64,000 nt of DNA from Acidovorax sp. sif1233 (GCF_019218755.1 NZ_JAHUWZ010000003.1:434001-498000), one strand, 5' to 3'; numbered from the stretch's first letter, positions 51,966-60,646 are shown. Numbers and translations: made by a program. Notes: generated by a model from the letters alone, not told the origin.

Positions 51966-52297
51966 CGACTATGCTGAAGAAAAAAGACTGGTCCACGCAG
52001 ACCCGCCGTGCGCTGACAGCTACTGAAGTTGTAGCAAACCTGGCCAAACTCGAAGGCTGGAGCCTGACCGGAGATGGCGCCGACGTGGCCATCGAGAAGA
52101 CCTACCGGTTCGCGAACTACTACGAAACCATCTCGTTCGTGAATGCACTGGCCTTCATCGCCAACGCGCAGGACCACCACCCCGACCTGTCGGTGCACTA
52201 CAACCGCTGCGTGGTGCGGCTGAACACGCACGACGTGCACGGCATCTCGTCCACCGATTTCGAATGCGCGACCCAGTTCGATGCCCTGGTGGCGTGA
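51962..52297 (+). CDS. phhB: Pterin-4a-carbinolamine dehydratase
   Basis: A 111-residue enzyme that dehydrates 4a-hydroxytetrahydrobiopterin, recycling the cofactor of phenylalanine hydroxylase. The signature HHPD (NAQDHHPDLSVHYNRCVVRL) is intact, preceded by FANYYETISFVNALAFIANA. Start overlaps the M48 stop by four bases. Near the 5' end the codons for Ala-Thr-Glu-Val-Val-Ala are part of a perfect GCTAC...GTAGC inverted repeat (52019-52035), related to the short repeats elsewhere in the window. Confidence 0.95.
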   Translation: MTTMLKKKDWSTQTRRALTATEVVANLAKLEGWSLTGDGADVAIEKTYRFANYYETISFVNALAFIANAQDHHPDLSVHYNRCVVRLNTHDVHGISSTDFECATQFDALVA

Positions 52298-52335
52298 CCC
52301 CATGACGCCGCGCACCACCACCAACACAACATCCC

Positions 52336-53280
52336 ATGGCTGAACGCAGCGCGCTCATGGAAGGCACCGTGGTGGCCAGCCATGGCCGCCACTGCATGGT
52401 GGAGACGCCCGACGGCGAACGCCGCATCTGCCATCCGCGCGGCAAGAAGAGCCAGGCCGTGGTGGGTGACCATGTGCTGTGGCAGGCCCCCCCGCCTGGC
52501 CAGGGCGAAGAGGGCACCATCGAAAAGGTCCAGGAGCGGCGCAACCTCTTTTACCGCCAGGACGAGATCCGCACCAAATCGTTTGCGGCCAACCTCGACC
52601 AGGTGCTGATCCTCATCGCGGCGGAACCCGTGTTCTCGGAAAGCCAGCTCTCCCGCGCGCTGATCGCCGCCGAGGCCGAAGGCATCACGCCCCTCATCGC
52701 GCTCAACAAGAGCGACCTGGTGGAACCCTTCGCCCGGGCCTGGGAGCGCCTGCTCCCCTACCGCCACATGGGCTCTGGCAAGCACTACGGCGTGCTGCCG
52801 CTGTCCCTGGCGCTATCGAGCGATGTGGACCGCGCGCTGCTGATGGAGCACCTGCAGGGCAAGACCACGCTGGTGCTGGGGCCCTCGGGCTCGGGCAAGA
52901 GCACCCTCATCAACCTGCTGGTGCCGGGCGCCTCGGTGCTGACCGGCGAAATTTCGCAGGCCCTCAACTCAGGCAAGCACACCACCACCAGCACCCACTG
53001 GTACTGGATGGACAAGGCCCGCACCACGGCCCTCATCGATTCGCCGGGTTTCCAGGAATTCGGGCTGCACCACATCGCCCCGATGCAGCTGGCCGCCTGC
53101 ATGCCCGACATCGCCCAACACGCGACCCACTGCAAGTTCTACAACTGCACCCACCTGCACGAGCCGGGCTGCGGCGTGCTGGACGCAGTGAAACTGGGCC
53201 CTTCCGCAGGCGGGATCAGCCCTACACGCTACAAAATATATAGCGATTTATTCGAAGAGCTGAGCCATACGCGGTATTGA
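52336..53280 (+). CDS. rsgA: Ribosome small subunit GTPase RsgA
   Basis: A 314-residue circularly permuted GTPase that checks late 30S assembly. Motif order is G4 (IALNKSDLVEP), G1 (LVLGPSGSGKSTLINLL), G2/G3 (TTTSTHWYWMD; LIDSPGFQEFG), after an N-terminal OB domain (MEGTVVASHGRHCMVETPDG). The C-terminal zinc knuckle CKFYNCTHLHEPGCGV is complete. Third gene of the M48-phhB-rsgA unit. The last codons (RYKIYSDLF) use a stretch, GCTACAAAATATATAGC, close to short repeats in the intergenic regions at 58930 and 61215. Confidence 0.97.
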   Translation: MAERSALMEGTVVASHGRHCMVETPDGERRICHPRGKKSQAVVGDHVLWQAPPPGQGEEGTIEKVQERRNLFYRQDEIRTKSFAANLDQVLILIAAEPVFSESQLSRALIAAEAEGITPLIALNKSDLVEPFARAWERLLPYRHMGSGKHYGVLPLSLALSSDVDRALLMEHLQGKTTLVLGPSGSGKSTLINLLVPGASVLTGEISQALNSGKHTTTSTHWYWMDKARTTALIDSPGFQEFGLHHIAPMQLAACMPDIAQHATHCKFYNCTHLHEPGCGVLDAVKLGPSAGGISPTRYKIYSDLFEELSHTRY

Positions 53281-53482
53281 CCGGTGTTGATCAGTGCTGA
53301 TCAGTATCGATGCATGCGCAGCGCCGACGGCCGGGTCGGAGCCGGAGATACGAGGGCATCGACGCGAACCGCCCTCCGCATGGCATGTACCACGCCAGCG
53401 CACCCGTGGAACTGGCTTTGCATGGCCACCGGGTGCGCCCCCTCCGGGGGAAGGCGCCGAAGGCTACTAGGGGGATTTCCAG

Positions 53483-54469
53483 CTACCCCAGCAAACGCGC
53501 CAGCGTGAGCAGCGCCAGCAGCAGCATCCACACCACCACCGAGCGCCACACCAGCCCCACCACGCTGCGCAGGTGGCCCACCTCGGGCTCCCGGCCCGGC
53601 GTGGAATCGCTGTCGCCCATGTCGGCGTCGATCTCCAGGCCCTGCGGCGCATGCAACTCGGTGCGCGCCTTCAGCGCCTCGCCCCCCAGGCGCACATTGA
53701 TCGCGCCCGCGGTCGCCGCCAGCACCACGCCGTCGTTGTCATTGGGAAAACGCTGCGCATGGAATCGCCAGCCCTCGATGGCTTCCTCAAAGCTGCCCAC
53801 CACGGCAAAGCTCAGCGCGGTGAGCCGGGCCGGAAGCCAGTCGATGGCCGTCCACGCCTGGGCAGAAGCCTGCTGCAGCGAGGCACTGGCGGGCTGGGCG
53901 CCCGTGCGCTGCTTGTAGTGCCAGTAGCGCGATACGAATTCGGCCAGCCGGTACAGCACGGCACCCGTGGGCCCCAGGCCCAGCGCGGCCAGCACCGAGA
54001 ACCAGGCCAGCACCCCGAACACATGCCGGTGGGCCGCCAGCACCGAGTACTCGATCACGTGGCGCACGATCTCGCTGCGTGGAAGCGCACCCACGTCCAC
54101 CTGCTGCCAGTGGGCCAGGCGCTCCCGGGCGCCATCTTCATCGCCCTCTTCCAGCGCATCGCGGATGCCAGTGAAATGGTGGCTGAACTGCCGAAAGCCC
54201 AGGGTGATGTAGAGCACCGCCACGCTCCAGAGCACCGCGAAGGGCCAGCCCAGGCCCCACAGCAACAGCCAGTGGATGGCCAGCGTGAGGAGCGCGGGCA
54301 CGACGACTGCGAGGCCCCAGGCCACCCAGCCATGGTGCGGCTTGCCCGCATCGAAATTGCGGCTGACGGACAAGGCCCACGCACGCAGACCTGCATGGAT
54401 GGGATTGCTGCGTGCCAGCGGGCGGGCCTGCTCGATCAGCAGAGCGAACAGGATGGCGAAGAAACTCAT
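53483..54469 (-). CDS. CobD/CbiB-family membrane protein
   Basis: A 328-residue inner-membrane protein with several hydrophobic segments (FAILFALLIEQARPL at the N-terminus, GWVAWGLAVVVPALLTLAIH, VVVWMLLLALLTLARLLG at the C-terminus). The GARERLAHWQQVDVGALPRS, HVFGVLAWFSVLAALGLGPT and AWTAIDWLPARLTALSFAVV blocks are of the CobD/CbiB and AmpE type. In Comamonadaceae this gene follows the Nudix gene regularly; there are no cobalamin genes here, so a role in adenosylcobinamide synthesis is uncertain. Confidence 0.82.
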   Translation of the reverse strand: MSFFAILFALLIEQARPLARSNPIHAGLRAWALSVSRNFDAGKPHHGWVAWGLAVVVPALLTLAIHWLLLWGLGWPFAVLWSVAVLYITLGFRQFSHHFTGIRDALEEGDEDGARERLAHWQQVDVGALPRSEIVRHVIEYSVLAAHRHVFGVLAWFSVLAALGLGPTGAVLYRLAEFVSRYWHYKQRTGAQPASASLQQASAQAWTAIDWLPARLTALSFAVVGSFEEAIEGWRFHAQRFPNDNDGVVLAATAGAINVRLGGEALKARTELHAPQGLEIDADMGDSDSTPGREPEVGHLRSVVGLVWRSVVVWMLLLALLTLARLLG

Positions 54470-54650
54470 GGAGGGCAATGATACTGGCGCCAAGCCGCAG
54501 GAGCGCGTGTTTGCGCCGAACCTCAGCGATACATCCACCATGAACAGCGCGACACACCCGCAGCCCGCGGAACTGGCGCGGCCCAGGCCAGCCCTCCCGC
54601 GCAAGGTCCGCCCCGCCGCGCCGGGGACAGCCCCCCGGGCCGGGGAGGCC

Positions 54651-55373
54651 TCACTCGGCCATCATGAAGCGGTAGAAGTTGCGCAGCATGCCCGCCGTGG
54701 CACCCCAGATGTAGTGGTTCTTGCCACCATCCTGGTAGGGCATCGAGAACCACTCGCGGTGCACGCCATCGCGGTCGAACACATGGCGCCGGTGGTTGGC
54801 GGGGTTCAGCAGGAAATCCAGCGGCACCTCGAAGAGGTCCGCCACCTCGTAGGGATTGGGCTGCAGGACACAGTCGGGCCGCACCAGCGCCACCACGGGG
54901 GTGATGATGAAGGACGACCCCGTGACATAGGTCGGCAGGGTTCCGAGCACTTCCACGAACTCGCGGCCGAGCCCCACCTCTTCCTGCGCTTCGCGCAAGG
55001 CCGTGTCGGCGGGGGAAGCATCGCCAGCGTCTGCCCGCCCTCCTGGAAAGGCCACCTGCCCCGAATGTGTGGACAGATGGGCCGTGCGCTCGGTCAGCAG
55101 CACCATGGGCTCTTCGCGCAGCACGATGGCAAGCAGGACCGACGCGTGGGCCGGCTCGCGGTTCATGAACTTCTTCTCCAGCAGCACCTCGGGCTCCCAG
55201 CGGGGCGGGTGCGCGAAGCGCGCGCGCAGCGCCTGCGGCGTCTGCGCGGCCGCCGGCACCGCGGGCAGGTGCGCATCCACCCCCACCACCGGCACGAGGC
55301 GGGGGTCGAAGTCGGGCAGGCTCGACAGCGGCGCAATGACCGACGAAACGGCAGGGATGGAAGATGGGTTCAC
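54651..55373 (-). CDS. Nudix hydrolase, CoA pyrophosphatase (NudL) type
   Basis: A 240-residue Nudix enzyme. The Nudix box is complete (GGRADAGDASPADTALREAQ followed by EEVGL), directly preceded by the UPF0035/CoA-specific block LLTERTAHLSTHSGQVAFPG. These enzymes split CoA into phosphopantetheine and ADP. The N-terminal 75 residues are a longer leader than in Escherichia coli NudL. Downstream of the rplS terminator by 30 bases, so it may have its own promoter or read-through. Confidence 0.93.
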   Translation of the reverse strand: MNPSSIPAVSSVIAPLSSLPDFDPRLVPVVGVDAHLPAVPAAAQTPQALRARFAHPPRWEPEVLLEKKFMNREPAHASVLLAIVLREEPMVLLTERTAHLSTHSGQVAFPGGRADAGDASPADTALREAQEEVGLGREFVEVLGTLPTYVTGSSFIITPVVALVRPDCVLQPNPYEVADLFEVPLDFLLNPANHRRHVFDRDGVHREWFSMPYQDGGKNHYIWGATAGMLRNFYRFMMAE

Positions 55374-55402
55374 GAAAGGGGGTTCAACGGACCAGAAAAC
55401 AA

Positions 55403-55435
55403 AAAGCCGCTACAGGCAGATGCTGTAGCGGCTTT
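55403..55435 (-). terminator. Rho-independent terminator of the rplS operon
   Basis: Stem AAAGCCGCTACAG (55403-55415) / CTGTAGCGGCTTT (55423-55435) with a TTTTTGTTTT tail on the minus strand. The central GCCGCTACA stem is identical to that of the tRNA-Lys terminator. Confidence 0.92.
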
Positions 55436-55454
55436 GTCAGGACGAGCCCGCGCC

Positions 55455-55838
55455 TTATGCGGCGGTGGCTGCAACCTTGACGCGCGAAGGCAGCTTTTCC
55501 TTGATACGTGCCGACTTGCCGCTGCGGTCACGCAGGTAGTACAGCTTGGCACGGCGCACGTCGCCACGGCGCTTGACTTCGATGCTGGCGATCAGCGGGC
55601 TGTAGGTCTGGAACGTACGTTCCACGCCTTCGCCGCTGGAGATCTTGCGCACGGTGAAGCCGCTGTTCAGGCCGCGATTGCGCTTGGCGATCACCACGCC
55701 TTCGTAGGCCTGCACGCGCTTGCGGGTACCTTCCACCACGTTCACGCTCACGATGACGGTGTCACCAGGGGCGAATTCGGGGATGGTCTTGTTCAAGCGG
55801 GCGATTTCTTCCGCTTCCAGGGTCTGGATCAGGTTCAT
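55455..55838 (-). CDS. rplS: 50S ribosomal protein L19
   Basis: A 127-residue L19: [80 protein letters not shown] and [20 protein letters not shown] are all conserved blocks, and the C-terminus has the usual Lys/Ala extension. It stabilises the subunit interface near bridge B8. Last gene of the rpsP-rimM-trmD-rplS operon, 128 bases after trmD. Confidence 0.99.
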   Translation of the reverse strand: MNLIQTLEAEEIARLNKTIPEFAPGDTVIVSVNVVEGTRKRVQAYEGVVIAKRNRGLNSGFTVRKISSGEGVERTFQTYSPLIASIEVKRRGDVRRAKLYYLRDRSGKSARIKEKLPSRVKVAATAA

Positions 55839-55966
55839 GTGAGTTTCCTAGCGATCTTGTCCGCGCCAAAAATGGCTGCGTCGGGATTGACGTCTCAGTG
55901 TTTCGCGGGAGAACTCCCTGTCAAAACGGCCGGCCAGAGGATCGAAAAGCCTTTGATTATAGCAAT

Positions 55967-56725
55967 TCAGGCGAGCTTGGCCAATACCGCCTCGTCAGCG
56001 GGCGCCAGCCGCCCCGCCTTTCGCGCGGCGTCGATGAGGTCGGGCCGGTGCCGGGCCGTGATGGCCAGGCGCTGGTCGCGCCGCCAGCGCTCGATGTGCG
56101 CGTGGTGGCCGGACATCAGCGCGGCCGGCACCTGCTGCCCTGCCCATTCCTCGGGGCGCGTGTAGTGGGGGCAGTCCAGCAGGCCATCGAGCGCTGGATT
56201 GAAGCTGTCGAGCTGGTGGCTACCCTCGTCATTGAGCACGCCGGGCTGCAGGCGCGCCACGGCGTCCAGCAAGGCCATGGCTGCGATTTCGCCTCCTGAC
56301 AGCACGAAGTCGCCCAGGCTCATCTGCACATCGACATGGGCGTCGATGAATCGCTGGTCGATGCCCTCGTAGCGCCCGCACAGCAGGATGGCCCCCGCGC
56401 TGGCCGACCAGCGCTCCACGGCCGCATGGTTGAGCGACTCGCCAATGGGCGAAAAAAGGACCAGCGGCGCCTGGCTGCCCTGGAGCTCGCCGCGCTCGGC
56501 CCGGATGGCCGAGAGGCACCGCGCGAGGGGCTCCGCCATCATCACCATGCCCGGGCCGCCGCCAAAGGGGCGGTCGTCCACACGGCGGTAGTTGCCGTCG
56601 GCATGGTCCCGCGGGTTCCACAGGCGCACATCGACCTGGCCGCTGGCGTAGGCGCGCCGGGTCACGCCGCCGGCCAGGAAGGGCGCGAACAGCTCGGGAA
56701 ACAGGGTGATGAGGTCAAAGCGCAT
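55967..56725 (-). CDS. trmD: tRNA (guanine-N1)-methyltransferase
   Basis: A 252-residue SPOUT methyltransferase forming m1G37 in tRNAs, which prevents frameshifting. Conserved blocks: MRFDLITLFPELFAPFLAGG, VDDRPFGGGPGMVMMAEPL, the trefoil-knot cofactor loops LLCGRYEGIDQRFIDAHVD and SLGDFVLSGGEIAAMALLDA, and TRPEEWAGQQVPAALMSGHH. Third gene of the operon, 28 bases after rimM. Confidence 0.99.
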   Translation of the reverse strand: MRFDLITLFPELFAPFLAGGVTRRAYASGQVDVRLWNPRDHADGNYRRVDDRPFGGGPGMVMMAEPLARCLSAIRAERGELQGSQAPLVLFSPIGESLNHAAVERWSASAGAILLCGRYEGIDQRFIDAHVDVQMSLGDFVLSGGEIAAMALLDAVARLQPGVLNDEGSHQLDSFNPALDGLLDCPHYTRPEEWAGQQVPAALMSGHHAHIERWRRDQRLAITARHRPDLIDAARKAGRLAPADEAVLAKLA

Positions 56726-56753
56726 GGTGCGCGGCGCGGTCCGTCAAGGCCGA

Positions 56754-57323
56754 TCAGTAGTCAGGCTGCCAGTCCACCGTGATGCGCTTTTCCGGCAGGT
56801 CCACCTTGTCGACGAAGGCCGAGACAAAGGGAATCATGCGCTCCAGCGCCTTGCCGTCCTGCTCGTAGGCCAGCACCAGCACCGTCTGCGGACCGGTGGA
56901 CATGAGCTCCCGCACCTCGCCGAGCGCCACGCCTTCGCGGTTGAGGACCGCAAGGCCGATCAGGTCGACCCAGTAGTACTCGTCGTCCGTGGTGGACGGA
57001 AAGCTCGATCGCGGCACGAAGATGCGCGCGCCGCGCAAGGCCTCCGCGGCATTGCGGTCGTCAATGCCCTGCGCCCAGGCCACCACGGTGTCGGAATGGT
57101 CCTTGGCCTGCCGGATGGGCAGCAGCACGGTCCCGGTGAACGTCCTGGCCCCGCGCTCGGACGGCTGCAGGTACCAGCGCTTGGAGGAAAACAGTGCCTC
57201 GGGGCTGCTGCTGTGGGGCAGCACCTTGAACCAGCCCTTGACCCCCCAGGCGTCGGCGATGCGGCCCACTTCGATGGCATCGGGGGGCAGCTCGGCGGGT
57301 TCGAGGGTCAGGGTGGCGGCCAT
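56754..57323 (-). CDS. rimM: Ribosome maturation factor RimM
   Basis: A 189-residue RimM that binds S19 and helps the 30S head mature. N-terminal domain begins LPPDAIEVGRIADAWGVKGW; the PRC-barrel domain includes EYYWVDLIGLAVLNREGVAL and the C-terminus KRITVDWQPDY matches the family. The start at 57323 puts GRI-x-AWGVKGW at the usual place. A strong terminator-like hairpin lies just upstream, between rpsP and this gene. Confidence 0.98.
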   Translation of the reverse strand: MAATLTLEPAELPPDAIEVGRIADAWGVKGWFKVLPHSSSPEALFSSKRWYLQPSERGARTFTGTVLLPIRQAKDHSDTVVAWAQGIDDRNAAEALRGARIFVPRSSFPSTTDDEYYWVDLIGLAVLNREGVALGEVRELMSTGPQTVLVLAYEQDGKALERMIPFVSAFVDKVDLPEKRITVDWQPDY

Positions 57324-57343
57324 GGTGGTGATTCCAGAATAGG

Positions 57344-57388
57344 AAAAGGGCGGGTTCCGCGCGGCAAGCCGACGGAACCCGCCCTTTT
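57344..57388 (-). terminator. Intra-operon terminator-like hairpin between rpsP and rimM
   Basis: A perfect 16-base stem AAAAGGGCGGGTTCCG (57344-57359) / CGGAACCCGCCCTTTT (57373-57388) with a 13-base loop. On the minus strand the stem ends in TTTT and then CCTATT, so the T tract is short. It would partly end transcripts after rpsP, or protect the 3' end of the rpsP message. Confidence 0.75.
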
Positions 57389-57397
57389 CAGGGAGCT

Positions 57398-57649
57398 TTA
57401 AGCAGCCTTCTTGGCGGCTTGCTTGATCAGGCGGTCCACGGTAGGCGAGGACTGGGCGCCCACGCTCTTCCAGTACGTCAGACGGTCTTGCACGATGCGC
57501 AGGCCTTCTTCGGATTCCTTGGCGGTGGGGTTGTAGAAGCCGATGCGCTCGATGAAGCGGCCGTCACGGCGCACGCGCTTGTCAGCAACGACGATATTGA
57601 AGAAAGGACGGCCCTTGGAGCCGCCGCGGGAGAGTCGAATGACGACCAT
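57398..57649 (-). CDS. rpsP: 30S ribosomal protein S16
   Basis: An 83-residue S16: [40 protein letters not shown] and [20 protein letters not shown] are the conserved blocks. First gene of the classic rpsP-rimM-trmD-rplS operon; strong upstream -10 box, ribosome site GAAGGATAAATC. Needed for 30S assembly. Confidence 0.99.
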   Translation of the reverse strand: MVVIRLSRGGSKGRPFFNIVVADKRVRRDGRFIERIGFYNPTAKESEEGLRIVQDRLTYWKSVGAQSSPTVDRLIKQAAKKAA

Positions 57650-57774
57650 GATTTATCCTTCGGGTGGTGAACTCCGGCAACATTTGCCTTGAGCCACAGT
57701 GTTCGCAACCATATTCGCAACGCTTGAGACACGCGACATGGCCACCCGGCCAGCGACACGCTGCAAAGCCCACG

Positions 57775-57802
57775 ATTATATCCACTTCCCCGCAAATGCC
57801 TA
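57775..57802 (-). promoter_or_regulatory. Promoter of the rpsP operon
   Basis: On the minus strand, TATAAT at 57780-57775 with TAGGCA at 57802-57797, a 16-base spacer. A start near 57768 gives a leader of about 118 bases. The -35 overlaps the start codon of the divergent GNAT gene at 57796. Confidence 0.55.
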
Positions 57803-58317
57803 CCATCCGCCCCAGCCGCGACGAAGATATCGCGGCCATCACCGCCATTTATGCCCACCACGTCCTGACCGGAACAGGCACTTTCGAGATCGATCCGCCC
57901 ACCGAAACCGACATGGCGAGCCGCCGGGCCGACGTGCTGGCGCGCAATCTGCCGTACATCGTGGCCGAAAAGGACGGGCGGGTGACGGGCTTTGCCTACG
58001 CCAACTGGTTCAAGCCACGCCCGGCCTACCGCTTTTCGGCCGAGGACTCGATCTACGTGGCCGACGACGCCCGCGGCACGGGCGTGGGCCGCAAGCTGCT
58101 CGCCGAGCTGGCCGTCCAGGCCGAGGCGGCCGGGGTGCGCAAGTTGCTGGCGGTGATTGGCGATTCGGCCAACCTGGGCTCGATCGGCGTGCACCGGTCG
58201 CTGGGGTTCACCGACGTGGGCGTCATGCGCTCGGTGGGCTGGAAATTCGGCGCCTGGCGCGACATCGTGCTCATGGAAAAGACCCTGGGCGCGGGCGATA
58301 CCAGTTCGCCTGAATAA
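57796..58317 (+). CDS. GNAT N-acetyltransferase, phosphinothricin acetyltransferase-like
   Basis: A 173-residue GNAT enzyme. MPTIRPSRDEDIAAITAIYA opens like the Pat/Bar/YncA group, then AYRFSAEDSIYVADDARGTG with the acetyl-CoA loop VADDARGTGVGRKLL (R-G-x-G-V-G), and SIGVHRSLGFTDVGVMRSVG with the WKFGAWRD block. Substrates in this group include methionine sulfoximine, phosphinothricin and related amino acids. Divergent from rpsP. Confidence 0.9.
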   Translation: MPTIRPSRDEDIAAITAIYAHHVLTGTGTFEIDPPTETDMASRRADVLARNLPYIVAEKDGRVTGFAYANWFKPRPAYRFSAEDSIYVADDARGTGVGRKLLAELAVQAEAAGVRKLLAVIGDSANLGSIGVHRSLGFTDVGVMRSVGWKFGAWRDIVLMEKTLGAGDTSSPE

Positions 58318-58332
58318 TCGGGGCATGGAACA

Positions 58333-58407
58333 TACCCCCCACGCTCTCCCGCTTCGTGTGACCACGGCCCCCGAGGCAGCCGCATTTTTTCCCGGGACGG
58401 CCCGGCG
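58333..58407 (+). repeat. GC-rich mini-repeat forming a gene leader, copy 2
   Basis: Runs from TACCCCCCACGCTCTCCC to CCCGGGACGGCCCGGCG and ends exactly before the ATG at 58408. Related along its whole length to 15027-15100, with the same order of blocks. No other ribosome-binding sequence is visible before this gene. Confidence 0.65.
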
Positions 58408-58854
58408 ATGAAGAACAAGACCCTGGCCGCCTGGCTGGCCTTCCTCGGCGGCCCTCTGGGCCTGCACCGCTTTTATCTTCACGGCCTGGGCGACCTGCTC
58501 GGCTGGCTGCTGCCGATTCCCACGGCGCTGGGCATCTACGGCATCCAGCGCGTGCAGCAGCTCGGCCAGGACGACCACTACAGCTGGATGCTGATTCCCC
58601 TGCTGGGCTTCACGATCGCCGGCTGCGCATTGCAGGCCATCCTGTTCGCGCTGAAAACACCCGAGGCGTGGAACGCGCGCTACAACCCAGCCGCCGCACC
58701 CGACGCCCCGGCCGGCAGGACGCAATGGATCACCATCGGCGCCATCGTGGTCTCGCTAATGGTCGGCACCGCCGTGCTGATGGCCAGCCTCGCGTTCAGC
58801 TTTCAACGGTATTTCGAGTACCAGATCGAGGAAGCCCGCAAGATCTCGCAGTGA
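58408..58854 (+). CDS. TM2-domain membrane protein
   Basis: A 148-residue inner-membrane protein. The TM2 signature at the N-terminus (LAAWLAFLGGPLGLHRFYLH, then GLGDLLGWLL) gives two close membrane helices; a third hydrophobic segment (WMLIPLLGFTIAGCALQAIL) and a fourth (ITIGAIVVSLMVGTAVLMAS) follow, ending with a charged helix. TM2 proteins have no general function assigned. The entire 5' leader is a dispersed repeat. Confidence 0.85.
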   Translation: MKNKTLAAWLAFLGGPLGLHRFYLHGLGDLLGWLLPIPTALGIYGIQRVQQLGQDDHYSWMLIPLLGFTIAGCALQAILFALKTPEAWNARYNPAAAPDAPAGRTQWITIGAIVVSLMVGTAVLMASLAFSFQRYFEYQIEEARKISQ

Positions 58855-58873
58855 TCCCGCTGGCACCAGGACA

Positions 58874-58908
58874 AACGCCCCATTGAATTTGCATTCAATT
58901 GGGGCGTT
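58874..58908. terminator. Hairpin between the convergent TM2 and pit genes
   Basis: Long inverted repeat AACGCCCCA-TTGAAT (58874-58888) / ATTCAA-TTGGGGCGTT (58893-58908), one mismatch. There is no T tract on either side, so termination on its own is uncertain; the place between convergent genes supports a shared terminator or 3'-end protecting structure. Confidence 0.5.
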
Positions 58909-58968
58909 AGCGCTTATCTGAATTGCCTTGTTAGCTACATATCTAATAGCAAATCAAGGATTCCAGGC

Positions 58969-59979
58969 TCAGAACATCTGCAGGCTGATCCAGTACGCCA
59001 CGGCCGCGACGAACGCGCTGGCCGGGATGGTCAGTATCCAGGCCCAGACGATGTTGCCCGCCACACCCCAGCGCACAGCGCTGGCGCGCTGGGTGGAGCC
59101 CACGCCGACAATCGCACCCGTGATGGTGTGCGTGGTCGAGACCGGGATGCCCAGCGTGGTCGCAAGAAACAGAGTCATCGCCCCACCCGTCTCCGCGCAG
59201 AAGCCGCCCACGGGCTTGAGCTTGGTGATCTTCTGGCCCATGGTCTTGACGATGCGCCAGCCGCCGAACATGGTGCCCAGGCCGATGGCCACATAGCAGC
59301 TCACGATGGCCCAGGTCGGTGGTGATGCGTCGGACGCCGAAGAATACCCCGTCGCAATCAGCAGCAGCCAGATGATGCCGATGGTCTTTTGCGCATCGTT
59401 GCCGCCGTGGCCCAGGCTGTAAGCGCCCGCAGACACCAGCTGCAGCCGGCGGAACCATTTGTCCACCTTGCTCGGCCGCGTTCGCCGGAAGATCCAGGCC
59501 ACCGCCACCATCATGATCGAGCCCAGGGTGAAGCCCAGCAGCGGCGAGACGAAGATGAACGCCACGGTCTTGAGGATGCCGGCGGAGATCAGCGCACTGG
59601 CGCCCGCCTTGGCGATCACCGCGCCCACGATGCCGCCGATGAGCGCATGCGAGGAACTGCTGGGAATGCCGTAGTACCAGGTGATCACGTTCCAGGTGAT
59701 GGCGCCCACCAGGGCGCCAAACACCACGTGCGTATCCACCACACCGGGCTGCACGATGCCCTTGCCCACCGTGGCGGCCACGCTCAGGTGAAAGACGAAG
59801 ATCGCCACGAAGTTGAAGAATGCCGCGAACAGCACCGCCTGCGCGGGCTTGAGCACGCCGGTGGAGACCACCGTGGCAATGGAGTTGGCGGCGTCGTGGA
59901 ACCCGTTCATGAAGTCGAACAGGATCGCCAGCGCCACGAGCAGGACCACAACCCAGAGGGCCGTTTGTACGGTTTCCAT
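58969..59979 (-). CDS. pit: PiT-family inorganic phosphate transporter
   Basis: A 336-residue PiT permease with both inverted signature repeats: FDFMNGFHDAANSIATVVST at the N-terminus and AYSLGHGGNDAQKTIGIIWL in the second half, plus IPVSTTHTITGAIVGVG and the matching SSSSHALIGGIVGAVIAKAG. Takes up phosphate (as metal phosphate) with protons. The shorter length, about 335, is the bacterial Pit form that pairs with DUF47. Follows the DUF47 gene by 19 bases. Confidence 0.96.
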   Translation of the reverse strand: METVQTALWVVVLLVALAILFDFMNGFHDAANSIATVVSTGVLKPAQAVLFAAFFNFVAIFVFHLSVAATVGKGIVQPGVVDTHVVFGALVGAITWNVITWYYGIPSSSSHALIGGIVGAVIAKAGASALISAGILKTVAFIFVSPLLGFTLGSIMMVAVAWIFRRTRPSKVDKWFRRLQLVSAGAYSLGHGGNDAQKTIGIIWLLLIATGYSSASDASPPTWAIVSCYVAIGLGTMFGGWRIVKTMGQKITKLKPVGGFCAETGGAMTLFLATTLGIPVSTTHTITGAIVGVGSTQRASAVRWGVAGNIVWAWILTIPASAFVAAVAYWISLQMF

Positions 59980-59998
59980 GCTGGTCAGCCCGCGGGGA

Positions 59999-60646
59999 TC
60001 AGGAGTTCTCGAGGACGATGCCCTCGATGCAGTTGGCCACGTCCTCGCACTTGTCGGTGATCGTCTCGAGCAGCTCGTAGATCGCCTTGAGCTTGATCAC
60101 CTCGCGCACATCGGGCTCCTCGCGAAAGAGCTTGCTCATGGCGCTGCGCATCACGCGGTCGGCGTCGGACTCGAGCTTGTCGATCTCCTCGCAGGTCTTG
60201 AGCGCGGCCTCGGCCACGGCCGGGTCGGCGATCTTGTCGAGCAGCTTGACGGCGTCGCGCAGGCGTTCACAGCACTTGAGGCTCAGGTCCGTGAGGCGCG
60301 TGATCTCCTCGGTCATGTGGCGCACGTCGTAGAGCGCCATCGTTTCGGCGGAATCCTGGATCAGGTCGGCCACATCGTCCATGGTGTTGATGAGCGTGTG
60401 GATCTGCTCACGGTCGATGGGGGTGATGAAGGTCTTGTGGATGGCCTTGTTCACCTCGTGCGTCACGCGGTCGGCGGCACGCTCGGCGTTGTCCACGTCC
60501 TGGTTGTACTTGTCGCGCAGGTGCGGGTCGTTGTAATTGGCCACCAGTTGCGAAAAAGCGCGGGCCGCTTCCACGATGCGGTCCGCATGCTGGTTGAACA
60601 TTTCAAAAAAATTGCCTTCGCGTGGCAACAGCTTGGCAAACAGCAT
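59999..60646 (-). CDS. DUF47 (PhoU-like) phosphate transport regulator
   Basis: A 215-residue helical protein of the PhoU-like DUF47 family (YkaA/Pit accessory protein): MLFAKLLPREGNFFEMFNQH, ERAADRVTHEVNKAIHKTFI, THHE-type metal ligands replaced by EQIHTLINTMDDVADLIQDS, and ELLETITDKCEDVANCIEGI at the C-terminus. It controls the activity of its cognate Pit carrier. First gene of the operon with pit; a strong Pho box lies 48 bases upstream. Confidence 0.95.
   Translation of the reverse strand: MLFAKLLPREGNFFEMFNQHADRIVEAARAFSQLVANYNDPHLRDKYNQDVDNAERAADRVTHEVNKAIHKTFITPIDREQIHTLINTMDDVADLIQDSAETMALYDVRHMTEEITRLTDLSLKCCERLRDAVKLLDKIADPAVAEAALKTCEEIDKLESDADRVMRSAMSKLFREEPDVREVIKLKAIYELLETITDKCEDVANCIEGIVLENS

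Noticed and set aside
53395..53475. Third copy of the GC-rich mini-repeat
   Set aside because: Only short blocks (CCCCCTCCGGGGG and GGCGCC) resemble it; the order of blocks is not conserved well enough.
53483..54469. Calling the CobD/CbiB-like protein a cobalamin biosynthesis enzyme
   Set aside because: No cobalamin genes nearby and the family in this lineage is poorly characterised.
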